DNA of 64,000 bases from Dolomedes plantarius (taxonomy: Eukaryota; Arthropoda; Arachnida; Araneae; Dolomedidae): positions 194,027,224 through 194,091,223 of the forward strand of contig OU015492.1 of NCBI GenBank assembly GCA_907164885.2. The letters run 5' to 3'. The notes beneath the pieces are model-generated. The model saw nothing but the letters and a program-made list of their open reading frames with translations. It ran no database searches and was not told the origin of the DNA. Every line of letters begins with the position of its first letter. Within the stretch, counting starts at the first letter, position 1. Both the position numbers and the translations under genes were made by a program. Below, one piece after another: positions 1-11,934 of the stretch.

Positions 1-1103
1 CAAAACCTTATATTGCAACATAGTACGTTTTACAGTTTTAAAATTACCATGCCAAATGCAAGACACATGGAGTAACAGAGGCAAACAATACCCGTATTTT
101 TATGAGTCGACTAAAACACTAAAGTTGTTAAACATGGTTATATGCATGGACGTTACAAACTGCACTATGGCTTGCTAACTTTAACAATTTTTGTATAGTA
201 GATTGTTTAAAAATTAAAATCCTATTTAATAATGGATGGCAAAATCAACACTATCCAAAGTAAAACTCCCGAAAGGAGAGACTCGTCTGTAACGTGACTC
301 TTAAAATGATTTTTCGTGTGTGAACTATTTATAGCAAGAAAAGCAAAAATTTTGAATCACTGTAGTCAATTTTTCATTGCTTTGAGCAGAGGGTTTACAT
401 GATTCGTAATGTAAAGAATCAAGGGATCTTGGTTAATTGCAGATACACGTAAATAAGTGATAAAATTTTTCAAATTAAAACGTTGGACCTTTATTTTCTT
501 TCTTTCAATAAACATTTCCAAATGTGGTACAAACACATAGGATACCAATTATAAGAATATTAATATTACACATTTCAACTTCAGTTACTGGACCTTAGAT
601 GACATCTGTTATTTAACCATTCTAACTTTTTGAAAAATTTCACTTTGATATCATATTTAGTAAATTTGTTTTAAGGTTCTTCTGAAAATTCATTTAAAAG
701 TTTTTAACCAGGTTTCAAATTTCAATAACTCAAAGTTTTGCCTCTTATGCCTCAGCAATTGAACAGAGACCAATATCAGGGAGAGAGTATATGACTCTCT
801 AAGATCTGCTTTATCGTTCCTTCTCGTTTCTGCTTCAGAAACAAGATCTAAGCCGGCGCCTAAGGCAGTCTTTGATCTTTCCCGCAAACAGCAGGCCCAT
901 TTGAAGGTTGCCATAATTTTCGGGCAGTTCGCGACTGAGAGTGCGGTTGCATGAGCATACCTAAATTATGAATTGTTAAATGAATACTTTCTGTTTTCTA
1001 GCCTTTGTGTTTAAAAATATGTTGTATATTGTCAACGTATTCACCACTCTTTAGCCATAACCAATGTTTTAGGCTGCAACTGACTTCCCATTTCAATCCT
1101 CGT
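1..1103. other. No recognisable feature
   Basis: AT-rich unique-looking sequence. The short open frames here show no domain, no codon bias and no splice context I can support. Confidence 0.5.
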
Positions 1104-1290
1104 TTAACACTAGAAGTACCAACTTGTCAAAATGTCCAGTTTCAACAGGGGTTCGCAAGTGTTTCGTTTCATATTTGCTGTTAATATTATGAACTTTTCT
1201 ATTCATATGCATAAGAATGATATCATAAATCACATTAATTCGTTCACTCCCAATTTTCTGATATACCTAAATCTACCGACAGGTCAAAAT
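1104..1290. mobile_element. Possible piggyBac-like element end
   Basis: TTAA at 1104-1107 is followed by CACTAGAAGTACC and a motif around GTCAAAATGTCC. A diverged direct copy of this subterminal motif lies at about 1268-1300 (AGGTCAAAATGACCGG). TTAA followed by a CACTAG-type end and GGTCAAAATGACC subrepeats recalls piggyBac MITEs. No opposite inverted end was found nearby, so this would be a truncated relic. Confidence 0.3.
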
Positions 1291-1317
1291 GACCGGTTGG
1301 GAAATTGAATTTAGTAT

Positions 1318-1984
1318 GATAGCACTCTCAAAACATATTGGAAATTACCCTAAATTTTATATTTTCAATGTACTAGGAACAGTTTCAGATGTTCCCCTAA
1401 TTTTTATAATTTAATAGCATTTTGTGATGCCCTTTTTAGTTTATTGTGAGTGTTTTCTGTGAACAGTTGAAAATATGACAGCTTTGAAAAGTATGCCTGG
1501 AAACCAGTGTCGTATGAGGCAGTATCTAACGTCTTAAAGCTCTCCAAACTGAACGTGACAACAGAAAGCCATGCTAAATGAGACAGATTAGGCTTTAAAT
1601 TAAGATTTATGCAGAGCTCATCACAGAAACGCAAGTTCTATATCATAGCACTCTCAAATATGATAGCACTCTCAAAACATACTGGAAATTACCCTAAATT
1701 TTAAAATTTCAGTGTACTAGGAACATATTCAGGTGTGCCCCAAGTTTTTATAATTTAATAGCATTTTGTGATGCCTTTTTGGTATATTATGGATGTTTTC
1801 TGTGAACAATTAAAATTATGACAGCTTTGAAAAGTATGCCTGGAAACCAGTGTTCTATGAGGTCGTGACTAACGTCTTAAAGCTGTCCAAACTGAACATG
1901 ACAACGGAAAGCCACGCTAAATGAGACAGATTAGGCTTTAAATTGAGATTTATGCAGAGCTCATCGCAGAAACGCAAGTTCTAT
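1318..1984. repeat. Two-copy tandem duplication, period 344 bp
   Basis: Copy one is 1318-1641 and copy two 1662-1984. Both begin GATAGCACTCTCAAAACATA and end AGAAACGCAAGTTCTAT. They differ by scattered substitutions, so the duplication is old. A short extra copy of the first ~15 bases lies between them (1642-1660). The 76-codon minus-strand frame inside copy one is not kept in copy two, which argues against coding. Confidence 0.85.
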
Positions 1985-3196
1985 TCCCCACTTCATTGTA
2001 AATACCACATAACAGAATGATATTCCGGGAATATCTCTAAACCCTCCAAACATAACTCTAAATGCTATAAACCATATTAATCTCAGTTTTTTTATTGTGT
2101 ATATTTAGAAGCTGTGTGTTCCTTCCCCTGTTGACCATATTTAATACCTATAAATACAGAAAACAATATTCTGTGTTGTAAGAAAGTGTTTTATTAATTT
2201 AAAGCTACTGTATTAATGGAGAAAGTTTACGGTTACAGTGAGAAAAAGGCAAAGTAGACGGTAGTATGTGATACAATACGTGCACAAATTCTTTAATTCA
2301 GAATGATATTAAAATGCTACGCAGAAACAGTATTATTTTGACCCACTGCACCCATTGGATACATTGAATTGGGTTTTAAAGGTATTCGCAATTGAAAATC
2401 ACTCACAAGTACCGTGTCTTAGCAAACCATTTGAATGTTAAATCTGCATCTCAAAATGCTTACCTTAGAAATTATAGGCCTGTTAAGGTAAATTAAAGAC
2501 ACACATATTTTTGCACTTAAGTTTATATTTTCAATCTTTTGTGTTGCCACGTGTTATTCCATTAAACCGTTGTCATACATGATTATAACATGTATATGAT
2601 AAAAAAAAGTGCAAAGTACTAAAAATATTTTTCTGTTTTTATTTGAGTAGAACGGATTATGAAAAGAAAGTTTTCCTCTCCTTGTGATGGTTATAAATAC
2701 TAGAATTTTTTAGAGGAAGCCATTTCGATAAAAATTATTAAATATAACTGTCTCTAAAATTGCTTTTCATGATATTAATAATTTTCATGTTTGGAAATGC
2801 ACAGAGACTTAGAGTGAAGGATGATCATGGGATAAATGTTAATCATGCTATTAGACTATTAATAAAGTAGATGCTAAATGTCTTATATTAGTTAAAGATC
2901 AAGCAAGGGTAAAATCAGTGGTCCTAATTAAATAGTCTAAGTTTTAAACTATGTCAATTTCCTAAAACTTTCTCCTTAATCCATTAGTTTTGCGGGGAAT
3001 GATTTATCATATCATAAACTAAAATATTAACAATGTTTGTGTCTGAATTTTTTTACCTGAATTAAAGAAACAGGATTTAAAGTAAGCAATCAACTTCATG
3101 ATGGAAATAATCATATGATATACAAAGGAAAATACTGTTCATAAAGAACTAATATACAAACTAGAAGTAACATATAAAGTAAATACTTAAAATATT
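1985..3196. other. No recognisable feature
   Basis: AT-rich sequence without coding, repeat or RNA signal that I can recognise. Confidence 0.5.
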
Positions 3197-3211
3197 CAAG
3201 AAAAATAACTA

Positions 3212-3807
3212 CTGTAAAATCTCGACTATAATACGCACCCGAGTATAATACACATGCTTCATTTTGCGTGAAATTTTCGAAAAACATTAAAATTCGACTA
3301 TAATACGCACCCATAACTTTTCAATATTTTATTTAAAAATTGCACAAATATTTACTTACATAAATAACATTTGCAATAAAAAGAAACGAAAACGTCAAAT
3401 TCGGTAGAAAAAAACTTAAACTGTTATTTCAAAACAAACAAAACTGGCAAATTATCAGTCTCAATCACGCTCACTAGAATACAGCTAATCTATTATTGTT
3501 GCGTCCATGTCATAATTATTGTTGCCGTCGTAATATATATAGATGTCGCCTTCAACATCCTCACTTGACGATACGAAATGTGAGTTCCGTTTGTTTAAAA
3601 GGAGTACCTGCTTAGTAAACGGGTGGATGAATCATAGAGTGCAGATGCGCATGCACCCGTGTTGCGACAATGTTTTACAGCTGCTGTACGTTCGTTTATC
3701 CAACGTTTTAAACTACGTTTTTTTTGTATGCGAGTATAAAACGCACCTTCAGTTTTGCAGACTAAAATGTGAAAAAAAAGGTGCGTATTTTACTCGAGAT
3801 TTTACAG
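3212..3807. mobile_element. Non-autonomous TIR element, Tigger-like
   Basis: The left end CTGTAAAATCTCGACTATA is mirrored at the right by an inverted copy ending TTTACAG at 3807. Loose homology extends about 15 bp further out on both sides. The motif ATAATACGCACC (or AAAACGCACC) occurs twice near each end, the subterminal repeat pattern typical of pogo/Tigger derivatives. Length is about 596 bp. No intact transposase is present. The TA at 3210-3211 could be half of a TSD; the right side has CA, so the TSD is not confirmed. Confidence 0.6.
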
Positions 3808-3954
3808 CAATTGTTTCTTAAAATATTGCAAATCTTAATATTAAGTAAGAATATTATAATATTAAATAGAATATTAACTAAGATATTAATATTAACTTTT
3901 TCCTTACGTGGTGGGATAGATGTATCCCAAGAATAGGAGTCGAAGAATGACTAA

Positions 3955-3956
<2 letters not shown>

Positions 3957-4038
<82 letters not shown>
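3957..4038. repeat. (TA)n microsatellite
   Basis: About 80 bp of uninterrupted TA dinucleotides directly abutting the LTR-like block that starts TGACGAGC. Confidence 0.95.
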
Positions 4039-4040
<2 letters not shown>

Positions 4041-4488
4041 CGAGCTTAATTCCCGTACTCCCTCTTAATTCGTTCACTTCTTAATACTTATTCTAAATCT
4101 ATGCAGTCAGTACAATCGTAGGCCTGTGGAATTAAAGGCAATTAGTTTGCATCTAAATCCTTTATTCAAGAACTATTAATTAACACGATTCAATCCGAAC
4201 ATTGTTCTGATCTCTCACCTCTGACGCGCGCTCTGCTCAATTCGAAATCCAAAGACGCTATGCAATAATCCTTTGTTAAACTTAGGCGCAAAACTTTCGA
4301 GCATGCCCTGTGATGTCTATAGAATATTCGGGAAGCTTCCATATTATGTAATAGTTTCACTCCTCGCAGCCCGTGCCTGCTCTAAAAATAGCTTCGTTCG
4401 CTCGACCACAGACGCGAGTCAAGGTTATCTAATGAAACGGGGAAATTCCCTCCTACTTTTCTCGTGCTGAAATCTGAAAGCAGTGACA
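4038..4488 (-). mobile_element. LTR-like block (candidate solo LTR)
   Basis: Read on the minus strand the block starts TGTCACTGC and ends CTCGTCA, giving TG..CA ends. It carries a poly(A) signal (plus-strand TTTATT at 4161-4166) and a perfect heat-shock-element-like motif at 4322-4339 upstream of it. No internal retrotransposon coding is next to it and no matching TSD was found, so the ends are uncertain. It could be another repeat type. Confidence 0.35.
4322..4339. promoter_or_regulatory. Heat shock element-like motif
   Basis: GAA at 4322, TTC at 4327, GAA at 4332 and TTC at 4337 form four alternating nGAAn pentamers in exact 5-bp phase, the published HSF consensus. It lies in the presumed U3 of the LTR-like block. 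Binding is inferred only. Confidence 0.4.
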
Positions 4489-4579
4489 TTTAATGCCACG
4501 AAATAAATTATCCCGAAGCCCCCCCCCCTTTATATTTTAACTTAATTATTTCTTTCCCAACTAATTTCTTGACTGACAC

Positions 4580-4581
4580 AT

Positions 4582-4675
<94 letters not shown>

Positions 4676-4785
4676 ACATAAAAATATATATATGTATATA
4701 TATATATATTAACATATAAGAATATATATATGTATATATATATTAACATATAAAAATATATATATGTATATATATATATACTAAC

Positions 4786-4821
<36 letters not shown>

Positions 4822-4825
4822 TAAC

Positions 4826-4860
<35 letters not shown>

Positions 4861-4926
4861 TATATAAACATATAAAAAAAAATATATATATATATATGTA
4901 TGTATGTGTGATTATATACATATAAT

Positions 4927-4956
<30 letters not shown>
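4580..4956. repeat. Compound (CA)n/(TA)n microsatellite
   Basis: Runs of CA and TA with a degenerate higher-order unit (TATATATTAACATATAAAAATA, about 60 bp) repeated several times. The long minus-strand frame of alternating Tyr and Ile is a translation artefact. Confidence 0.95.
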
Positions 4957-4958
<2 letters not shown>

Positions 4959-5048
4959 ACCCCCTGAATGGCTGTTCTTCCAAAGGGGTATGAAATTTCC
5001 CACTCTAAAGAGGGGATCGGAAAAATGGGCCCCTAAGCTAAAGGTTAA
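4957..5048 (+). repeat. Dispersed repeat X, copy 1
   Basis: This stretch (ATGAAATTTCCC..., ATCGGAAAAATGGGCCCC) matches the reverse complement of 43445-43558. Both copies abut a TA array at the same end. Family unknown. Confidence 0.6.
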
Positions 5049-5784
5049 ATAAGAGGAAGCAAAATATCAAGGTTATGGGAAAGAATGTAAGAAATGAACA
5101 CATTCACACAGTGATATAACTGAAACAATAATCTTTGAAACTTTTTAAACCTGAGAGGAATATTTAAACTTACATTAGATGTTAATTCGTAAATATTGCG
5201 CTAAATATCTCATTTACAGATAATTTTTAACAGTTTCAAAATATATGAGCTGTTAAGACGATATTAACATCGAATGAATTGAATCAAACAGGAGTATAGA
5301 CCAATTGTGATAGTTAAAAATACAGCCTTAATTCAAGATTATATCCTTTATAATACATGAATTTCTAAGCATACTTCGTAACGCTCACCTTCACATTCTG
5401 GAACCGAATGGATAGACATCTACACATATTTGTCAGACATTAATTTTCTAATCTCAGTTATGATGTCTATTGAAATATGAACGAGAGAATATGAGTAGCC
5501 ATATTTAATGTATAATACTTTAATTATGTACGTTTCGGCGTATTCAAATGAATGTATATGAACACTAGACGTCAACAGAGGGCAAAATGCGATCCATGTA
5601 GAGCGAAGTCTAAACCTGCGAAATAATTCACAAAATAGTCGAACACATTTACGTAATAAATTACCTTTTGAAAACATTATCGTGCAGGTGATAGAAAATT
5701 CCCTAGCTATATAAAATGAAACGAATTCTTATATTTAAATATTAATGTAAGCTAAAAATTAAAAAATGGATGGAATAAAATATA
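5049..5784. other. No recognisable feature
   Basis: AT-rich; no supported gene or repeat. Confidence 0.5.
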
Positions 5785-6292
5785 TGTGTTATAATTCGTC
5801 AGCTAAATTATTGTTCCATTTCTCTGAGTTCGTTAGGATTGAATAAAATCTTCAGAAACTGCACACAAAATCAAATTTATTATTCTGTAAATGCTTCGGG
5901 CGCATACACAATTTCAAACAGAAAACGCGTAACAACTGTCTTCTATACAGCAGAAAACTCTAAAACCACAAGTCAGGATACCAGAGTCTACAACACAATA
6001 CACGCCTAACGCACTTTCAACACATTGAATTCTCAGTAGAAATTGAACTGAGTTCCAATGCCAATGACAGGTTTATTTATAGACTTCCAAAGCGTCCCCT
6101 ATCGGTCAGTCTTCTAGAAAACTCCAGAACCTTCGAGAAGGATCTGGATGGCAAGTTGGCGACCATTTAGGACCATATCGCCAAATGTGGCGAAATATAG
6201 CCAAATTTGGGGACCATAATAAGTCACCAAATCCATCGCCAATTTAGCGATAACTCATATTTGGCTAGATTACCATAGACTCGCAAAATACA
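5785..6292 (-). mobile_element. Solo LTR, minus strand
   Basis: A 508-bp block with ends TGTGTTATAATTC and GCAAAATACA, so it runs TG..CA on either strand. It is flanked on both sides by TATA (5781-5784 and 6293-6296), consistent with a 4-bp TSD as in many Ty3/Gypsy elements, although the flanks are low complexity. On the minus strand the order is U3 with a six-pentamer heat-shock-like motif, TATAAATA, an initiator, then a poly(A) signal (plus TTTATT 5876-5881) about 170 bp downstream, then a short U5. No gag or pol remains, as expected after LTR-LTR recombination. Confidence 0.65.
6049..6139 (-). promoter_or_regulatory. LTR promoter: HSE-like array, TATA box, initiator
   Basis: Minus-strand TCAGTT (plus 6046-6051) matches the arthropod initiator with its A at 6049. 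TATAAATA occupies plus 6074-6081, placing its first T at -32. Further upstream are TTC 6112, GAA 6117, CTC 6122, GAA 6127, TTC 6132 and GAA 6137: six alternating pentamers in perfect 5-bp phase with one mismatch. The geometry suggests a heat-inducible RNA polymerase II promoter; activity is inferred. Confidence 0.55.
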
Positions 6293-6985
6293 TATATATA
6301 TATATAATAAATACAACGATCAATGTATGCAATTCATATAAAGAAAAATTATAAAAAAATCGTAAGGGATATTTTTATAGAGAAAATAATGTAGGAGAAA
6401 ATTCTCAAATTAAATCTAATAGAACATACGAAAGAATATAGTACAGTTAATATAGTACAGTTTGAGGAACATATCTTTTACTGTATTTTAATATTTTTTT
6501 GGATAATGTCCAATCGTCTGTCGCATTAACAAGAAAAAAAAATATTTTTTGTCTATTTCGTTGTTATGCACGTGACGCAATATTAGTTAAATATCACAAA
6601 AAGTAAAGAAACCACGTTACCAGCATTTAATAAATAAAATTCTGAAAATTTATCTTTAAAAATTCATCAAAAATCAGAAAATGGAGGAAAGATTCGAAAA
6701 AGATTTCATTTTAAAGGAATTTTTATGATCTTTCTCGTAATATAAATTCTATAACCCTCAGATTATTATTTTAAATGCAAACTTAAAAAAAGTTACTAAA
6801 ACAGCTTTAAAATTTAATTTGTAAAAATCTAAGAAGAATTTTTCAAAAATCTTTCTTAGTGCATCCCTACACTCTAAGAAGAATCGCCATGCAAAATTTC
6901 AGCCCTTTAGGTCCAGCGATTTGGTCTGTGCGTTGTATGTCATTCAGTGAGTCAGTCTGTTACCGAACTGTTTTATATATATAGA
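6293..6985 (-). mobile_element. Helitron-type element, minus strand, 3' end missing
   Basis: On the minus strand it begins A|TCTATATATATAAAACAG at 6985 and continues with the conserved stretch also seen at 16819 (CCAAATCGCTGGACCTAAAG, GCATGGCGATTCTTCTTAG). The terminal CTAG hairpin end is absent; the sequence stops at the solo LTR. Non-autonomous, no Rep/helicase coding. Confidence 0.7.
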
Positions 6986-7040
6986 TAAAGCAGAAGTATC
7001 GACCCAATTGTCAGTCTCGAATGGTAAGACACAACAGTAA

Positions 7041-7220
7041 AGGTCTGTCCACATAGGAGTCCAGTAGCGGAAGAGTAAAAGGAAAGATGACGCTGAGACG
7101 GAAATAAACCAATCATAGGCGTTAAAAATTTCGTTGCTAATCGTTTGGAGTTTTGTCATTGGTTAAATATATTTCAATACTTTAACGCTTCCGCTACCGG
7201 ACTGCTATGTGAACAGGCCC
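7041..7220. mobile_element. PIF/Harbinger-type MITE
   Basis: A 180-bp element with about 40-bp imperfect terminal inverted repeats (left AGGTCTGTCCACATAGGAGT, right end inverse of GGGCCTGTTCACATAGCAGT). It is flanked by TAA at 7038-7040 and 7221-7223, the 3-bp TWA target typical of PIF/Harbinger. No coding. Confidence 0.75.
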
Positions 7221-7264
7221 TAACAGCATGTACATGAACGATAGATGTCATTTCCACATTAGAC

Positions 7265-7761
7265 TAGGGATTCCGAACCGTTTTACTTTTGTGGCACCAC
7301 CGGGAATGAGATTAGAAACTCGGGGTACCATTGTTGGAATTTTAGATTTTTAATTTTTTTTAATTATATGAAAACGGAATTTATATCAAGAACGTGAAAT
7401 ATTTAAGTTCAAATAAATACTTGCTCTATTGCATATTTTATTTATTTATTGAAAGATATGAGTAACAAACACCAGAGTAGAATATACAGTTTCAGATATA
7501 ATGGAGGGATTTCAGTGTAGCATACACTGACGGACTACAATGAAAATCCCTATGAATACTTTTGTTTTATTAATGTGAGGCTTAGAGATTTAATGTGACT
7601 TAATGTGGGACTTATTAATGTGGTACTTAGAATACAAATGTTTGATATCAACTTAATACTTATTTTTATAGGGCCCTACTAATATTTTTTGTTTATCCCC
7701 AAGGAAATCCCACGGCACTTTAAAGTGCCGCGGCGCACCGGTTGGGAAAAGCATTGCACTA
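7265..7761. mobile_element. Decayed hAT-type element
   Basis: Begins TAGGGATTCCGAACCG and ends with GGTTGGGAAAAGCATTGCACTA, imperfect inverted ends of the kind seen in hAT elements. GGCGCACCGGTTGGGAAA near the right end is characteristic. No 8-bp TSD survives and no transposase frame is visible. Confidence 0.6.
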
Positions 7762-7867
7762 GACAGTTTTTATATTTTTTAATTAATGTAATTTAAAAAA
7801 ATTTTAACTTACATTAATTTAAAAAAATAAAAATTAAAAATTAAAAAATGTAATTTAAAAAATTTAA

Positions 7868-8200
7868 GGGCTTGAGATAGCCTTGTGGTAACGTGCTGGC
7901 TTTTTGTGCTGAGGGTGCTCGGATCGAATCCCGGTGCGCACCATTAAATATCTCCGTGTCCAGGCCGTATATAGGCACGTTAAATCCGTAGACTGGAAAG
8001 TCCATCTATGAGGTCAGAGAGGGTGAGAGAGGGTACGATCCCCCAGATGCTCACCCCTTGGGGGTGCTCGGTCAAATTCGAGGTGACAACTAGCTGAGAT
8101 GGACTCCGACCCTTGTGTTGCTATTCAAACCGGAGCCACACACTTAAGTCCGTAGCCTACATTTACCAGGAACGTTACAGATAAGAAACAACAACAATAA
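7868..8200 (+). mobile_element. tRNA-derived SINE
   Basis: The head carries a pol III A box-like stretch (TAGCCTTGTGGTAACGTGC) and a B box (GGATCGAATCCC) at tRNA-like spacing. A tRNA-unrelated body follows, ending in an (ACA)n ATAAA tail. A diverged, truncated minus-strand copy lies at 49376-49597, confirming a dispersed family. AT-rich flanks hide the TSD. Confidence 0.75.
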
Positions 8201-9199
8201 ATTTTAAAATTTTTTTAATTAAATTTAAAGAATTAAATAGAATAATTTTAAAATTAAAAAATTAGAAAATTGGAGAAAAAATGTATGTTAAATTTCATTT
8301 GCTAAAGTATCAACCCTTGTAGTTGTTATTTAGAATATGAATCGAAAACTCCAATAACATGATATTACTAAAAAGGTTGTTGTTGTCTTGAGTTTCGGTA
8401 ATAGATAAATATAAAACAAAAGGATAGAGCCAAATGTCAATCCCGATTAGTATGAGTGAACAAAGACGGCGAACTATAAATGGACTAAGTTAGGGTTACG
8501 GATGAAAATTAACCTGGGTAGTCAGATTAGTCAAAACTATTTACCCAGACGTTATTACAGACATTAGAAATAAAGGGTAAATAAAACAGGTAAAAGGTTA
8601 CGTCAGAAACGCCAAAAAACTTAGAATATCAAATAAAGTAAAGCAAAACATCTAATAAGGTTTCTGACGCCATGGAGTAGTTAAGAATGCAAGCGGACAG
8701 TTTCTGTCATTCGGCAAAAATTACTTTCATTGAAATTGGACAATGGGTAGTGCTGTTGATATCCTCATGTTTCCTTCCTCAGCAGGATATCTAATGATCA
8801 GTTTTTATCATTAAAAACGGAATTCATGTCATGGAAAATATGTCATTAAGTGTTTGGTGCACAGGAATACACAACTTCTTAAAATCCTTAATGAAAATAA
8901 AGGGATGGTAAGAAGTATCGGATTAATGAATAATTCCTCATGAGGACGAGAAGCTAATGCCCTTGGAGTGATTAATTGAATAAACAATTTGCGTACATGA
9001 ATTTAACTGAAAAGGGAAGAAAATAAATATTTTTATGTCTGCTGTGCTGGTGTTCATTTGAACAGTGAATTTGAGAAGCATTTTTCTATGCCTAAAACAG
9101 TTATTAACCACTCATCTATTATTCCTACGATTATTCGCAGACAATAATAACAGATAATAATATGTAAAGAGAGAAAGAACGCATAAGCATATATATAAA
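8201..9199. other. No recognisable feature
   Basis: Unique-looking AT-rich sequence; no supported gene or repeat. Confidence 0.5.
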
Positions 9200-10431
9200 C
9201 AGGTAGAGGACAAAATAATAGGAACACCTTTTTCGAAATGTGTCATACTTCGACCTTCCAATACAACCCCGCCACGTGTCGCAACATTCTGCCATCTAGT
9301 GGCGGCGAAAGGGAACGTATCAGTAGAGCATTTGCCGGTGTGACATTTGTATGAGAAAATTCTGTTCCCAGCAAATCTCCATTATATCCGACCTATCCGG
9401 CTTGCGAAGAGGCATGATCATTGGAGCAAGCCTTGCTGGAGCGTCCGTGTCGAGAACAGCCAACCTTGTGGGTGTTTCGAGGCGACTGTGTCAAGGGTTA
9501 TGACAGCCTACACAAACCTGGGAAGGTGTCCTCTGCGAGGCAGATCAGGGGGCGAAAGTTGACCGACCGGGATAGACGAGTGTTGAAGAGGATAGTCGCC
9601 CAAAAACGCAAGACTACACTGCCACAGATAACCTCCGAGATGAACACCCATCTCCAAAACCTCGTATCCACCAAAACTATTCAACAAGAGCTACAACCAT
9701 TCATGGCAGAGTGGCAATTCCAAAACCGTTAGTGTCGCCTCGGAATGCTATTAAGCGACGACATGGGTGTCTAGACCACCAGATCTGGACACAACAGCGA
9801 TGGGAACAGTTCATCTGGTCTGACGAATCCTCGTTTACATTATTTCAGGCCACCGAAAGTGTGTTCGTCTGGCGAACACCGGCAGAGGCATTTCATGTTG
9901 ACTGTCTGGTTCCTTCCGTAAAGCATAGAAGACACTCTGATGGTGAGGGGCGCGATATCTTAGCTTTGCTTGGGGCCACTCGCAGTCCTGAGAGGGAAGA
10001 TCGCAGGAGAGCTTTATCGCAGTATTCTCGCAGATCATTTCCACCCATGCGTCATACTCTGTTTCCTGTAGAACGTCCTGTGTTCCATGATGACAACGCC
10101 CCTTGTTCACACGGCTTGCTGTGTATGATGAGCATGATGATGAAGTGGAACATCTCATCCTCAGTCTCCTGATCTCAACATCTTTTAGCCTTTGTTGGTT
10201 TTTTTAGAGAACTAAGTCGGTGCTCGGCTTCCTCTTCCTCGCACACTACCTGAGTTCGAAACCGCTCTGCACGAGGAATGGGTGGGAATTCCCTTGAACT
10301 TTGTGTACGACATATATTTGTCAATCCCACTAGGAGTGTAAGGTCTCATTAAATCCAAGGATGGCCCAATCCCTAGTAATACAAAATTTGCATTTTTTCA
10401 CAGGTGTTCCTATTATTTTGTCCTATACCTG
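9200..10431 (+). mobile_element. Tc1-type transposon, decayed
   Basis: Terminal inverted repeats of about 29 bp: the left starts CAGGTAGAGGACAAAATAAT and the right is the inverse of CAGGTATAGGACAAAATAAT. Length 1232 bp. The right flank is TA but the left flank is AA, so the TSD has decayed. It encloses a degenerate Tc1 transposase. Confidence 0.85.
9347..10172 (+). pseudogene. Tc1-like transposase pseudogene
   Basis: Fragments of a Tc1-family transposase, which in active form cuts the element out and inserts it at TA. The HTH region (VSRVMTAYTNLG) is in the frame opening at 9347. The linker (LTDRDRRVLKRI, TTLPQITSEMNTHLQN) is in the frame opening at 9421. The catalytic core (WEQFIWSDESSFTLFQ with the first Asp, VFHDDNAPCSH with the second) is in the frame opening at 9711. 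The third-acidic-residue region (SPDLN-like) is disrupted after 10160. At least two frameshifts and the lost C-terminus make it non-functional. Confidence 0.85.
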
Positions 10432-11293
10432 TATATATATATATAAAAGAGAGTGTGTGTAAGTAAGTTCATAGCAAGAGACGTAATATCTAGGTTTACT
10501 TTATGTCAGACTTTTTTCTAATGATGGTAGAAAATAAGACATAAAGAGAGTAAAAGTGATACTTTTTGAATTTGTAGTCTAAAGAAAGCATTACATAATA
10601 CAACGTTTATTCCAGTTTCTCAAGATTTTCATTTTTAGCCTTCATAATCTTTTTAACTTTATTGCATCGAATTTCATGCGTAGGGAATTTATATCTCGTG
10701 AAATTCAAAGCCTGACCTTGTATCAAAGTTTTTCAGATCACATAATAAAAGTCTAAACCGCTGACACCAAACACTGAGTGCCAACTAAAATACAACATAT
10801 TGCTATTGTTTCTCCAACAGGCAACTAATTTTTATGTTTCCCAGACAGTTTTCTTTTACTTTTGTGGTAGTTTCATTTCTCAGGATTATTCGCGATTGGA
10901 TAATTCATGAAGAAGATTGTAATATAACATTTATTAGATAAAATAATGTTTTCATAGTGTTTTTTTAGGCATTAATTTTCCGTATGTAAGAAATTGGTAT
11001 AAATATAGCAATGCTCTCATTTTTAATGAAATAGGAGTGCTTGTTTTCATTCTCATTGCTGGGTAATGAGTTTATAGTTAGATTAAGGAAACGCACTTTA
11101 AAAACCGTCTTCAGTATGGTACTTGTCCTTACGCGATCTATATAATTTGGTTATGATAAACAACAGCTTCCATGTATGTGCATTAACAACCCATTTATAT
11201 CTTTCTGGGTAAGCGCGTTGTTTATGATTTTAAATAAATTTCAGTTACAAAGTATATCATAACAGATATTTTACGTGTTAAAGTATATAATTA

Positions 11294-11296
<3 letters not shown>
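10432..11296. other. No recognisable feature
   Basis: AT-rich sequence between the Tc1 element and a TA array; nothing supported. Confidence 0.5.
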
Positions 11297-11328
<32 letters not shown>

Positions 11329-11344
11329 TATTAATATATTAATA

Positions 11345-11383
<39 letters not shown>

Positions 11384-11422
11384 CATATATATATATATAT
11401 GTATATAATATATATATATATA

Positions 11423-11487
<65 letters not shown>

Positions 11488-11553
11488 ATATATATATAAC
11501 ATATATATATATATTATGTATATAATATATATATATATATATATATGTGTGTG

Positions 11554-11586
<33 letters not shown>

Positions 11587-11599
11587 ATATATGTATATT

Positions 11600-11630
<31 letters not shown>

Positions 11631-11633
11631 GTA

Positions 11634-11700
<67 letters not shown>

Positions 11701-11730
11701 CTATATATATATATGTATATAATATATATC

Positions 11731-11761
<31 letters not shown>

Positions 11762-11849
11762 TATATATGTGTGTGTGTGTATATATATATATAGATTTAT
11801 ATATATATATATATGTATATTTATATATATATATTTATATATATATGTA

Positions 11850-11931
<82 letters not shown>
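11297..11931. repeat. Long (TA)n array with TTAATA and TG interruptions
   Basis: About 635 bp of TA repeats with interspersed TATTTATA, TGTGTG and TAATATA variants. It ends exactly at the CAGTGGAATC terminus of the next element. The overlapping long frames of Tyr and Ile are artefacts. Confidence 0.95.

Positions 11932-11934
<3 letters not shown>

Noticed and set aside
9835..10158. 107-codon minus-strand frame
   Set aside because: Antisense shadow of the Tc1 transposase catalytic region.
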